Of a stretch of 64,000 nt of DNA, positions 28,320 through 36,216 are shown piece after piece (position 1 is the stretch's first letter; every line of letters starts with the position of its first letter). Location of the stretch: the NCBI GenBank assembly GCA_943912335.1, contig CALTUD010000023.1:6868-70867 (forward strand), written 5' to 3'. Made by a program: the position numbers and the translations under genes. The stretch comes from an uncultured Acetobacteraceae bacterium. GTDB taxonomy: Bacteria > Pseudomonadota > Alphaproteobacteria > Acetobacterales > Acetobacteraceae. A model generated the notes under the pieces. It was not told where the DNA came from. It worked only from the letters and a program-made list of their open reading frames with translations, and did no database searches.

Positions 28320-30965
28320 TTAATCGACCCGCCCGTCTCCGCGACGCCGGAATCCGGCCAACAGCATCCCGAGTCCGATCGCGAGTCCGATCCAGGCCAG
28401 CGGCGCTCCGGGCGGGGCGAATACGAACCGGACCACCGACCGCCCGGCCGGGATGTCCACGGCCTGGAACAGCCCGTCCCAGGCCCGGGGCGTGGCCGGA
28501 ACGCCGTTCACGGTCGCCCGCCAGCCGGGAAGCATCAGTTCGCGGCGGATCAGGGTGGATGGGTGCGGGCATTCGCTCCGTACCGTGTCCAGCCCGCTCC
28601 GGCCGACGGTGCAGCCCGGGGCTTCGGCATAGGGGGACGGGGATGGCAGGCGATACAGGTCGCCGTTCGCGCCGGAGAACACCAGGCGCGGCATGGTCGC
28701 GCTGTTGTCCAGGGTGAGAGCCGGCGCCCGGCCCCAGGGGGCGTTCCGGAACCAGATCATCAGCGGGCTGTGCGCGCCGTCCAGCCGGAGGGTGAGGTGC
28801 AGCGTTTCGCCCGCCTTCACCGTGAAGGGATGCGGGAAGCGGATCGCCAGCGCGCTGTTGTCCGGCGTCGCGGCCACCGAGCCGCTGCCGTCCACGCAGG
28901 CGCCGTTGCCGTCGCAGACGCGCAGCAGAAGGGTGCCGTCCGATCGGCCGCGATAGGTGCCGACCAGAAGGAAGGCCCGGTCCGCCGTCATCGCCGGAAA
29001 ATGGGCGGCGTCGATGGTCAGCACGGCGCCGGGTGCCAGCTCATCCCCGCCCGCCGCCTGGTCCGTCACCCCGTCCTGCCCGCGTCCGGCGACCGGAAAA
29101 CCATGCGGCGTCAGCACCAGCCCGACACCGAGCGCCTCGAACCGGTCGCGCGACAACAGGAGGGCGTCGGCGAGAAACGGACGGCCCTGCGCATCGAACG
29201 GGGAGAACCCGTTGAAGGACAGCGTATCGACACCGGGGCCGAAATCGTGCCGGATACGCTTGATCCACGCATCCGGCATCGGCACGCCGTTATGGTTGAT
29301 GCCGCGCAGCCCATAGGCCGCATTCACGTTCGGCGGGAGCGGGCCGATCGTGACCATGCGATCCTGGCCGATCTCCTTGCGCAGCGCCTGCAGCAATGCG
29401 GTGTCCGGTTTGGGCGGTCGCATGGTCGAGAGCAGCGGAAAACAGAACAGCAGCAAGGTCTCGAGCACGGCCAGGACGAGCAGCGCGCGCGGCCGGACCT
29501 GGCGTGCCAGCAGGAAGACGGCCGCGGCCAGCAGGCCGAAACCGAACAGGAGCGATCCCGCCTGATACTGGACGGTGCTCAACGGTCCGTTCGACACCGC
29601 GAGAAGAGCCGAGCGCAGCGGACGATCGAGGCGCCAGCCGATCGCGGTCGCGGCGAGCACCGCCAGGGCGGCGGCGATGCCCCGAAGCAGCATCGCCCTG
29701 CGCCACACCCGATCCGCCCCGATCGACAGCAGATCGTTCAACGCGAGCGCGGCCAGGACCAGCATGGCGAATGCGGCCAAAGGCGGAGAATACCGGAACG
29801 CGAAGATGTTCCGCATGCCCGGGATCAGGTCTAGCAGCGGCGTCACGCCCGGAACCGCGCCCTGCTTGCAGATCACCGCCGCCACCACGGCGGCGAGCAG
29901 GACGCGCAGCCCCCGCTCTCCCGGAAGCGTCACCGACAGCAGCGCCAGCCAGACCAGCAGCACGCCGTAGTACCCGCCCATGGACCACCACACCGTGGCC
30001 GAACCGTAGAAGATCGGCCCGTTGAGGACGGGGAACAGCAGCATGATCCAGCCGGAAAGCGGCAGCGCCGTGTCGTTGGCGCCGGCATGGGCGCCGACGA
30101 AGGCGTCCGGCATGTAGGACAGGAAGGCGAGAAGCTGCGGCCCGGCCAGAAGCAGCGCGGTGACGCCGCCCAGCGCGATGCCGGCGACGAGACGGAGCCT
30201 GTTCCGCTTCTGCTGCGCGACCCGCAGCGCCGCCCAGGCGATCACCAGGAGGCCGAGCAGGTACGTCGTTTCGGGAAACCCGGCCAGCAGCATCCAGGCG
30301 GAACCGAGCGCCAGCCATCCCCAGCCGCCGACACTGTGCCGTGCGCGCAGGCGTTCCAGCCCGAGCAGCGCCATCGGCAGAAAGGCCAGGGGTTCGCTGG
30401 GACCGTCCGACGCCCAGGCGAACGTGCCGTTGAACGCCCAGATCAGGCCGCCGGCCAGGGCCACCGAGGAACGCAGCCCCATCGCGCGCAGAAGGCCGCG
30501 CGTGGACAGGCCGGCGACGATCTGCAGCGACAGCTTCATCCAAAGAAGCCCGTTGGGCAGCGCCGTCAGCAGAACGAAGGGCAGAAAGAACGCCGCCGGC
30601 TGATATTCGCCGGCCAGGGGCATGCCGACGCCGTTGTAGGGGTTCCACCACGGCACGATGCCGTGCAGCCAGTCGCGCGCCACCAGCCGGCCGAGCGCCT
30701 CGACGATCACCCCGGCGCATCCGTCGATCCAGCCCGGCATGCCGGGGATCAGCCCGCCCTGGGTCCATTGCCGCACCGGATCGCTCAGGCCGAAGAACAG
30801 GGCGTTCGGGTCGGACGACACGAGGCCGAGCAGTTCCGGCGCGTGCACCAGAACAGGCAGGGCGATCAGGACCGCGATCGGCCAGATCGAGCGTCGGGGG
30901 CGCGGATCGGGCGGTTTTCCGGGTTGTTGTCCGGGTTGCTGTTTGGGCGACGGTTCCGGGCTCAT
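28320..30965 (-). CDS. YfhO-like polytopic membrane protein
   Basis: An 881-residue membrane protein: a Pro/Gln-rich cytoplasmic N-tail (1-25), about 12 hydrophobic helices up to about 510, then a large C-terminal domain with strand-like segments and a final helix (PLAWIGLAIGLGMLLAGF) near the end. The architecture and wording (PWWNPYNGVGMPLAGEYQPAAF, WAFNGTFAW) fit the bacterial YfhO/GT-C-like family, whose members glycosylate surface polymers from lipid-linked donors. Substrate unknown. 91 bp after the HAD gene on the same strand. Confidence 0.82.
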   Translation of the reverse strand: MSPEPSPKQQPGQQPGKPPDPRPRRSIWPIAVLIALPVLVHAPELLGLVSSDPNALFFGLSDPVRQWTQGGLIPGMPGWIDGCAGVIVEALGRLVARDWLHGIVPWWNPYNGVGMPLAGEYQPAAFFLPFVLLTALPNGLLWMKLSLQIVAGLSTRGLLRAMGLRSSVALAGGLIWAFNGTFAWASDGPSEPLAFLPMALLGLERLRARHSVGGWGWLALGSAWMLLAGFPETTYLLGLLVIAWAALRVAQQKRNRLRLVAGIALGGVTALLLAGPQLLAFLSYMPDAFVGAHAGANDTALPLSGWIMLLFPVLNGPIFYGSATVWWSMGGYYGVLLVWLALLSVTLPGERGLRVLLAAVVAAVICKQGAVPGVTPLLDLIPGMRNIFAFRYSPPLAAFAMLVLAALALNDLLSIGADRVWRRAMLLRGIAAALAVLAATAIGWRLDRPLRSALLAVSNGPLSTVQYQAGSLLFGFGLLAAAVFLLARQVRPRALLVLAVLETLLLFCFPLLSTMRPPKPDTALLQALRKEIGQDRMVTIGPLPPNVNAAYGLRGINHNGVPMPDAWIKRIRHDFGPGVDTLSFNGFSPFDAQGRPFLADALLLSRDRFEALGVGLVLTPHGFPVAGRGQDGVTDQAAGGDELAPGAVLTIDAAHFPAMTADRAFLLVGTYRGRSDGTLLLRVCDGNGACVDGSGSVAATPDNSALAIRFPHPFTVKAGETLHLTLRLDGAHSPLMIWFRNAPWGRAPALTLDNSATMPRLVFSGANGDLYRLPSPSPYAEAPGCTVGRSGLDTVRSECPHPSTLIRRELMLPGWRATVNGVPATPRAWDGLFQAVDIPAGRSVVRFVFAPPGAPLAWIGLAIGLGMLLAGFRRRGDGRVD

Positions 30966-31056
30966 GCGCCGGACGGTCCCGTCGCCCGTGCGCGATCAGC
31001 GACCGCGCGCATGCCTGCGCCGCCGCCGGCCATCGGGCCTCCCTTTGGGCCGGTCA

Positions 31057-31911
31057 CTACCAGATCATGCGGGCGATGTTGGCGACCGGCGACAGCGCCA
31101 GACGCGCGAGCTCGCGCTCCATCAAACCGCTATCCGCATCCAGCGCCGCGCCGTGGATGCCGCCCAGCACCCAGAGCGAGTCGATCCCGGCCGCCTTGGC
31201 GCCTGCGATGTCGGTCGCGAGCGAATCGCCGATCGCCAGGGTGCGGGCGCGATCGGTGCCGAGCATGCGCAGGACCGGCTGATAGATCGCCGGATCGGGC
31301 TTGCCGATCTGACGCACCTCGCCGCCCATCTCGGCATAGATCCGGGCGAGCCATCCGGCGCAGATGATGCGCTTGCCGGCCCGGATCACTTCCAGATCGG
31401 GATTGGCGCACAGCATCGGCAGGGACAGCTCGGCGCAACGGCGCAGCCCGGGCAGATAGGGCGCGGGATCGCTTTCCCCCAGCGTGTCGTCCGGTCCGGT
31501 GTTCAGCACGAAATCGGCGCCGTCCGGTCCGGCGGTGCGCTCCAGGGACAAGCCCTCGAACAGATTGGAATCCTTGTCCGGCCCCAGATGCCAGCAGCGC
31601 CGGCCGAGCGCCCGGAACCAGTCGTCCGGCGGGTCGAGCAGCGCCATGCGGGTGGCTTCGCCGCTGGTCAGGATGCCGGTGTAGCAATCGTCCGGCACGC
31701 CGATGCGACGCAGCGTGTCCTGCACCGGCGCCAGGCGGCGCGGCGCGTTGGACAGCAGCACCACCCGCTTGCCCTCCGCGCGCAGCCTGTGCAGGCATTC
31801 CACCGCGCCGGGATAGGGGTCGATGCCGTCATGCACCACGCCCCACAGATCGACGATGAAGCCGTCGTAATCGGGAGCGAGCGCGTGGAGCCCGTCGATC
31901 GGACGGCTCAT
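31057..31911 (-). CDS. HAD-superfamily class IIA hydrolase (TIGR01459 type)
   Basis: A 284-residue cytosolic phosphatase-fold protein. Motif I FIVDLWGVVHDG (nucleophile Asp at about 18), motif II VLLSNAPRR, and motif III/IV IGKPDPAIY and AIGDSLATDIAGAKAAGID, which together give the NagD-like class IIA layout. Substrate unknown. The ATG overlaps the pyrD TGA by four bases, so it is coupled to pyrimidine synthesis; phosphatase action on a nucleotide or sugar phosphate is a guess. Confidence 0.9.
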   Translation of the reverse strand: MSRPIDGLHALAPDYDGFIVDLWGVVHDGIDPYPGAVECLHRLRAEGKRVVLLSNAPRRLAPVQDTLRRIGVPDDCYTGILTSGEATRMALLDPPDDWFRALGRRCWHLGPDKDSNLFEGLSLERTAGPDGADFVLNTGPDDTLGESDPAPYLPGLRRCAELSLPMLCANPDLEVIRAGKRIICAGWLARIYAEMGGEVRQIGKPDPAIYQPVLRMLGTDRARTLAIGDSLATDIAGAKAAGIDSLWVLGGIHGAALDADSGLMERELARLALSPVANIARMIW

Positions 31912-32975
31912 GCGCGGTGCTTTTCCGGCAGGGCGGTGCCGCGTGCCGCGGCGAGATCGGGGAAGCCGGATGCGCGCAGGGCGGCGCGCAGTTCTCGTTT
32001 GAGCCGGGGCAGCATGGCCGGTCCTTCGATGCTGAAGCGTGTGTAGACCTGCACCAGATCGGCGCCGGCCCGGATCTTGTCGAGAATGTCGGCGCCGCAG
32101 GAAATGCCGCCGCAACCGATCAAAGCGAGGCGTCCGGCGGACAGGGACGCGACCCTGGCCAGCATCTCCGTGCTGCGCGCGCGCAGCGGCGCGCCGGACA
32201 GGCCGCCCGCTTCGCCGGCGTGCCGTCCGCGCAGATGCGGCGGCCGGGCCAGCAAGGTGTTGGACACGATCAACCCGTCCGCGCCGCCCTCGATCACCGC
32301 CTCGACGATCGCCTCCAGCGCCTCGTCGGCCAGATCCGGCGCCAGCTTCACCAGCAAAGGCGGACGCACGGAAACGGCGCCGGCCACGGCGGCGAGAACC
32401 GCGCGCAACGGCTCCACCTGCTGCAGGGCGCGCAGGCCGGGCGTGTTGGGCGAGCTGACGTTGATCACCAGGTAGTCGGCATGCGGCGCCAGCTCCTGCA
32501 CCAGGGCGGCATAATCGCGCGGCGGGTCGTCGCTGTTCTTGTTGATGCCGACATTGGCGCCGAACGGCACCGGGATGCCGGCCCCTGCCCTTGCGCTGCG
32601 CAGGCGCTGTGCGAAGCGTTCCAGCCCTTCATTGTTGAAGCCCATGCGGTTGATCACCGCCCCTTCCTCGGGCAGCCGGAACAGGCGCGGCCGCTCGTTG
32701 CCCTCCTGCGGCAAGGGGGTGACGGTGCCGGCCTCCACGAAGCCGAACCCGGCCTTCGCCAGCGGGGCCGGCACGCGGCAATCCTTGTCGAACCCGGCGG
32801 CGATGCCGATCGGGTTGCTGAAATGCAGCCCCATCGCCGAGACGGCCAGGCCGTCATCCTCGCCCGGACGGGCGGTGCCGCCCAGACCGAGCTGGAGCGC
32901 CCGCAGCGCCAGGTGATGGGCTTTTTCGGGATCGAGGCGACGCAGCGCCGGGAGGGCGAGGGTTTGCAGCAGCAT
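31908..32975 (-). CDS. pyrD: Dihydroorotate dehydrogenase (quinone), class 2
   Basis: A 355-residue class 2 enzyme oxidising dihydroorotate with quinone at the inner membrane. Family stretches: NPIGIAAGFDKDC, GFGFVEAGTVTPLPQEGN, RPRLFRLPEEGAVINRMGFNN, ANVGINKNS, VINVSSPNTPGLRALQ (catalytic Ser), PLLVKLAPDL, IGCGGISCGADI. The N-terminal helical extension (LALPALRRLDPEKAHHLALRAL) is the quinone-binding part that marks class 2. AAGGA precedes the ATG. Divergent from the 33042 unit. Confidence 0.97.
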   Translation of the reverse strand: MLLQTLALPALRRLDPEKAHHLALRALQLGLGGTARPGEDDGLAVSAMGLHFSNPIGIAAGFDKDCRVPAPLAKAGFGFVEAGTVTPLPQEGNERPRLFRLPEEGAVINRMGFNNEGLERFAQRLRSARAGAGIPVPFGANVGINKNSDDPPRDYAALVQELAPHADYLVINVSSPNTPGLRALQQVEPLRAVLAAVAGAVSVRPPLLVKLAPDLADEALEAIVEAVIEGGADGLIVSNTLLARPPHLRGRHAGEAGGLSGAPLRARSTEMLARVASLSAGRLALIGCGGISCGADILDKIRAGADLVQVYTRFSIEGPAMLPRLKRELRAALRASGFPDLAAARGTALPEKHRA

Positions 32976-33041
32976 GGTCCTTTTCCTGCCCGCTGCGGAC
33001 GCGGCTTGCAACGCGCAAGCGGGGGAGCGATCCTCCCGCGC

Positions 33042-33287
33042 ATGTGGAACGAGCCCTATCTCGAGACCTGCTGCCGTTCGGCGCTGCACCGTCTGGTGCT
33101 GGCCGGCGCATCCGGCCGCCCGGATGCGCGGGAAGCCGATCTGAAGGATGCGCGCTGCCTGGACCGGCTCGTCTCGCTCGATCTGGCCGCGCATGCGGAG
33201 GGGAGTTTCCGCATCACCGCCGAGGGCGTGGAGCGTCATCGCACCGAGATCGGCGAGCCGAAAGCATCCGGGAAGCGCGCGGCCTGA
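33042..33287 (+). CDS. Small protein of unknown function (81 residues)
   Basis: An 81-residue cytosolic protein: MWNEPYLETCCRSALHRLVL, then DLKDARCLDRLVSLDLAAHAE and FRITAEGVERHRTEIGEP. The shape suggests a small winged-helix-like domain (helix, helix, strand FRITAEG as in ArsR/PadR C-terminal wings), but I cannot name a family. It is 22 bp ahead of the HTH/S24-like regulator and divergent from pyrD. Confidence 0.6.
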   Translation: MWNEPYLETCCRSALHRLVLAGASGRPDAREADLKDARCLDRLVSLDLAAHAEGSFRITAEGVERHRTEIGEPKASGKRAA

Positions 33288-33309
33288 AAATGGCGCGGAG
33301 TCGCCTCGG

Positions 33310-33906
33310 GTGACGCACGAGGAGCTCTGGCACGCGCTGGATACGCTTGCGGCGGAAAAGGGCCTGTCGCCGTCCGGGCTGGCGCGCGCCGCCGGTCTCG
33401 ATCCGACCAGCTTCAACCGTTCCAAGCGCACCGGCCCGAACGGGCCGCGCTGGCCGAGCACGGAAAGCCTCGCCCGCGTTCTGGCCGCCACCGGCATCTC
33501 GCTCGACGCGTTCGCGACTCTGGTGTCGGGGGCACGAGTGTTGTCGACGGTGCGATCGCCGCGCAGCCTGGCGGTGCTGTCGTTCTCCGTTCTGTCTGCC
33601 GTTCCGCCAAACGCCGCCGTGTTGCGCACCGCACGCGACCGGATCGCGCCGCCCTGGGGCAGTGCGGAGACGGATTATCTGGTGCGGCTGGACGATTCCC
33701 GTTTCGCACCGATGATTCCCCGGGACGCCTTGTTGCTGGTCTCGCCCGGTCGGGAGGTGCTGCCGGACGATCGCGCGATCGCGTTTCCGGCGGACGGCGC
33801 GGTCTGCGTTCTGGCGACGCAGGACGCATCGCGGCGTCTGGACGACGGCGACGTGCTGGCAGCCAACTGCCCTGTCCATAGGATCGGGTGGATAGGACTA
33901 CCATAA
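33310..33906 (+). CDS. HTH regulator with degenerate S24/LexA-like domain
   Basis: A 198-residue protein. Residues 3-65 form an XRE-type helix-turn-helix (EKGLSPSGLARAAGLDPTSFN). The C-terminal part, DDSRFAPMIPRDALLLVSP and LPDDRAIAFPADGAVCVL, looks like an S24 (LexA/CI) fold, but the Ser-Met-x-Pro site reads SRFAP and no lysine follows in the region where the catalytic Lys normally lies, so self-cleavage is unlikely. GTG start with GGAG ten bases ahead. Probably a regulator sensing something other than RecA; target unknown. Confidence 0.8.
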   Translation: MTHEELWHALDTLAAEKGLSPSGLARAAGLDPTSFNRSKRTGPNGPRWPSTESLARVLAATGISLDAFATLVSGARVLSTVRSPRSLAVLSFSVLSAVPPNAAVLRTARDRIAPPWGSAETDYLVRLDDSRFAPMIPRDALLLVSPGREVLPDDRAIAFPADGAVCVLATQDASRRLDDGDVLAANCPVHRIGWIGLP

Positions 33907-33918
33907 TATTAGAAGGGT

Positions 33919-34033
33919 GTTCTTTCTTGAAAGAAAGAACCAAAGAACTTCTGGTTGTTTACCGACTTCCCGCCGGTTCTTCATACCAAAACAAACAAAA
34001 GTCTTTTTGCTTCTTTTTCTTCAAAAAAAGAAG
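33919..34033. repeat. Double-hairpin A+T-rich repeat, copy 1
   Basis: A 115-bp element with a palindrome at each end. Left: ten-base arms GTTCTTTCTT/AAGAAAGAAC around GA (33919-33940). Right: nine-base arms CTTCTTTTT/AAAAAGAAG around six bases (34010-34033). The 42-bp left and 44-bp right blocks match copy 2 (47152-47267, inverted) at 40 positions each, while the middle 29 bp are unrelated. It fills the gap between the convergent 33310 and 34053 genes and may act as terminator in both directions. Confidence 0.85.
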
Positions 34034-34052
34034 ACCCTGCCTGCAGACGCCC

Positions 34053-34934
34053 TCACCCGCCCGCCCATTTCGCCGCCAGCGGCCCGATCTCGATCGCGAT
34101 TCCGCCCAGTGCCTTGATCCGCCCGGCATAGATCGTCCCGAGCGGCCCCGGCGCAGACACCAGGAACACCGCGCCGGGACATGGCACGGACAGCGCCTCC
34201 AGCGTGGCCGCGTGGCGTTCCGGCAGGAAGTCGCACGGATCGGCACCATCCTCGGCCACGGGAAAGACGGCCTCGCGCGGCACGCAGACATAGCGCGTCT
34301 CGCGCACGCCGCAGAAATGCGACAGCTTGCGGAACATGGCCGGATGGGCACCGATGAAACCCAGGAACGGCAGACCGGCCAGCAGGGTGCGGAGATAGGG
34401 CACGATCCGGTGCATCCGCTCGACCAGCCCGGTCTCGGCGAACAGCGCGTCGGTTTCGCTCACCACGCTCCGGCGCAGGATCGCCAGCGCGCCGAGATCG
34501 GCATCGTCGGCCGGTTCGGCCATCTCGGGCAGGCAAACGATATCGGCGTCCCGAACCGCCCCGGTGAAGGCGTCGGCCAGCGAGGCGAGCAGGGAGCCAT
34601 CGGCCTCTTCCGCAGGGGTGCCGAACCAGACGCGCCAGCGTTCGTCCAGCAGCGCCTGTCTTTGCGCCGGATCGAGCAGACGGCGGGTGGCGCGGTCCGT
34701 CGCCGCGACGAAGGCGGCGAGCGGGGCATCCAGAAGCAGAAGCGAGAACGGGCGGGACGCGGCGATCGCGGCCGATACGGCGCCGAGCGCCTGATCGGCG
34801 TCGAGCCAGCGCGGCGTCGCCTCGAGCGCCGCGGCGGCACGCAGCGCGCGGTCCCGGTCGATCGCGGCGGAAAGGAGGGCCATGGGAGTGGACCGGGACA
34901 GCGGCGCGGCCGGATCGAGACGATCATCCTGCAT
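34053..34934 (-). CDS. Putative glycosyltransferase, GT-D-fold-like
   Basis: A 293-residue protein, no signal or membrane segment. Wording such as ERWRVWFGTPAEEADGSLLASLADAF, DADIVCLPE, and later FLGFIGAHPAMF and PGAVFLVSAPGPLGTIYAGRIKALGGIAIEIGPLAAKW recalls GT-D (DUF1792-type) glycosyltransferases that act on surface sugars, with DGS in place of the usual DGE. The assignment is by resemblance and by its neighbour, a GT61 enzyme 116 bp upstream on the same strand. A start at 34883 is also possible; neither has a strong ribosome-binding site. Confidence 0.55.
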   Translation of the reverse strand: MQDDRLDPAAPLSRSTPMALLSAAIDRDRALRAAAALEATPRWLDADQALGAVSAAIAASRPFSLLLLDAPLAAFVAATDRATRRLLDPAQRQALLDERWRVWFGTPAEEADGSLLASLADAFTGAVRDADIVCLPEMAEPADDADLGALAILRRSVVSETDALFAETGLVERMHRIVPYLRTLLAGLPFLGFIGAHPAMFRKLSHFCGVRETRYVCVPREAVFPVAEDGADPCDFLPERHAATLEALSVPCPGAVFLVSAPGPLGTIYAGRIKALGGIAIEIGPLAAKWAGG

Positions 34935-35050
34935 CGTGTTTCGGAGCGCCTCGTTGTCCACTGCGTTTTCGTAACGAGGACCATTGCGGATGAACCGCCC
35001 CGCCCGCAAGACCGGCATCGCCGGGGCGACCCGTTCCCGGGGCGCGGGGA

Positions 35051-36199
35051 TCAGTCCGGACGGAGAAACGACGCCAACGCGGCCTCCAGCCGGTCGGCCG
35101 AGAAACCGGCGTCGCCGGTATCGAGATAGCGGTAGGGACTGCGGCCGGCGCGGGCCGCCAACAGAAACCAGGGGCGCAGACGGCGCCCGCCATCGAGCGG
35201 CTTGTTCAGTTCGAGCACGCGCAGCGCGCCCCTGTGGAACAGCATGTTGCAGAGCCCGGCCCCGTGCGGCGACATCAGATGCGTGGCACCGCCGATGATC
35301 GAGACCTGGCGGTGCAGGTCGAGGCCCTCGAAACTCAGCCTGGCGAAGCCATGGCGTTCGGCGGCCGCGTCGATCAGATCGGACGCCGGATCGTCCAGGC
35401 GGCTGGCGACGGCACGGGTGCGGGCGAGATAGAGCCGCTTCGCCAACGGTTCGGCGGGTTGCGGCGCGACGGCCGTACCGGCGACGGATTTCGACATCGT
35501 CTCGAACACCGCGCGGAACTCGTCGAGATGCATGATGTCCGTGGGTTCGCCGGGGCTGGTCCAGAACAGGTGGATCCGTTTCGCGCGATAGATCCCGGGC
35601 GGATACAGGGTGACGCGCGCGGACAGGCCGCTGGCCTCGATGCATTGTTCGAACACGGCCCGTGTGAACGAGGCCGGGCGTTCCGTCGTGTTGGCGCCGT
35701 AATCCGGCAGGGCGATCGCGACCGACGGGTCGAGCCGTCGCGCGGCGAGAAACGATTTGGCGAGGCCGAAGCACAGGAAATGAAAATAATTGCGCCATGC
35801 GCCGTCGAACCCGACGAAGACGTCCTCGACCTGTTGCACGGGGCCGGCATCGACCGCGGTCTCGTCCTGCTCCCCGGCTTCCCGCAGATCGCGGAATGCG
35901 GCCGTCTGCACGATCGGACGCCCGTCCGCCGTCAGCACGGTGCCGTCCAGCCGATGGCCGACGAAGAACGATCCGTTCTCGACGACGACGTGCAGCAAAC
36001 GCACGGGAGGAACGACGGTCCGGCCGTCGAACCGCGACAGCGAGGCGCCTTTCAGCCCTTCCAGCAATCCCGCGTGATCCTGACCGGGAAACGCATCCGG
36101 CGGCAGATCGAACGGCCGCATCTCCTGCTCGCGAAGGATGCGGACCGGCAGCGAGCGCAGTTCGATGAATCTGCCGACGGAGATCGTCATGAGCGCCAT
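35051..36199 (-). CDS. Glycosyltransferase family 61 protein
   Basis: A 382-residue protein with the DUF563/GT61 hallmark near the C-terminus: IIGGATHLMSPHGAGLCNMLFH followed by RVLELNKP; earlier YFHFLCFGLAKSFLA and KRLYLARTRA also fit. In alphaproteobacteria such enzymes add sugars to capsule or LPS. No membrane helix, so cytoplasmic face of the membrane is likely. It begins 17 bp after dnaB and precedes the GT-D-like gene. Confidence 0.85.
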   Translation of the reverse strand: MALMTISVGRFIELRSLPVRILREQEMRPFDLPPDAFPGQDHAGLLEGLKGASLSRFDGRTVVPPVRLLHVVVENGSFFVGHRLDGTVLTADGRPIVQTAAFRDLREAGEQDETAVDAGPVQQVEDVFVGFDGAWRNYFHFLCFGLAKSFLAARRLDPSVAIALPDYGANTTERPASFTRAVFEQCIEASGLSARVTLYPPGIYRAKRIHLFWTSPGEPTDIMHLDEFRAVFETMSKSVAGTAVAPQPAEPLAKRLYLARTRAVASRLDDPASDLIDAAAERHGFARLSFEGLDLHRQVSIIGGATHLMSPHGAGLCNMLFHRGALRVLELNKPLDGGRRLRPWFLLAARAGRSPYRYLDTGDAGFSADRLEAALASFLRPD

Positions 36200-36216
36200 C
36201 CGGTCCTCGGCCGAGC

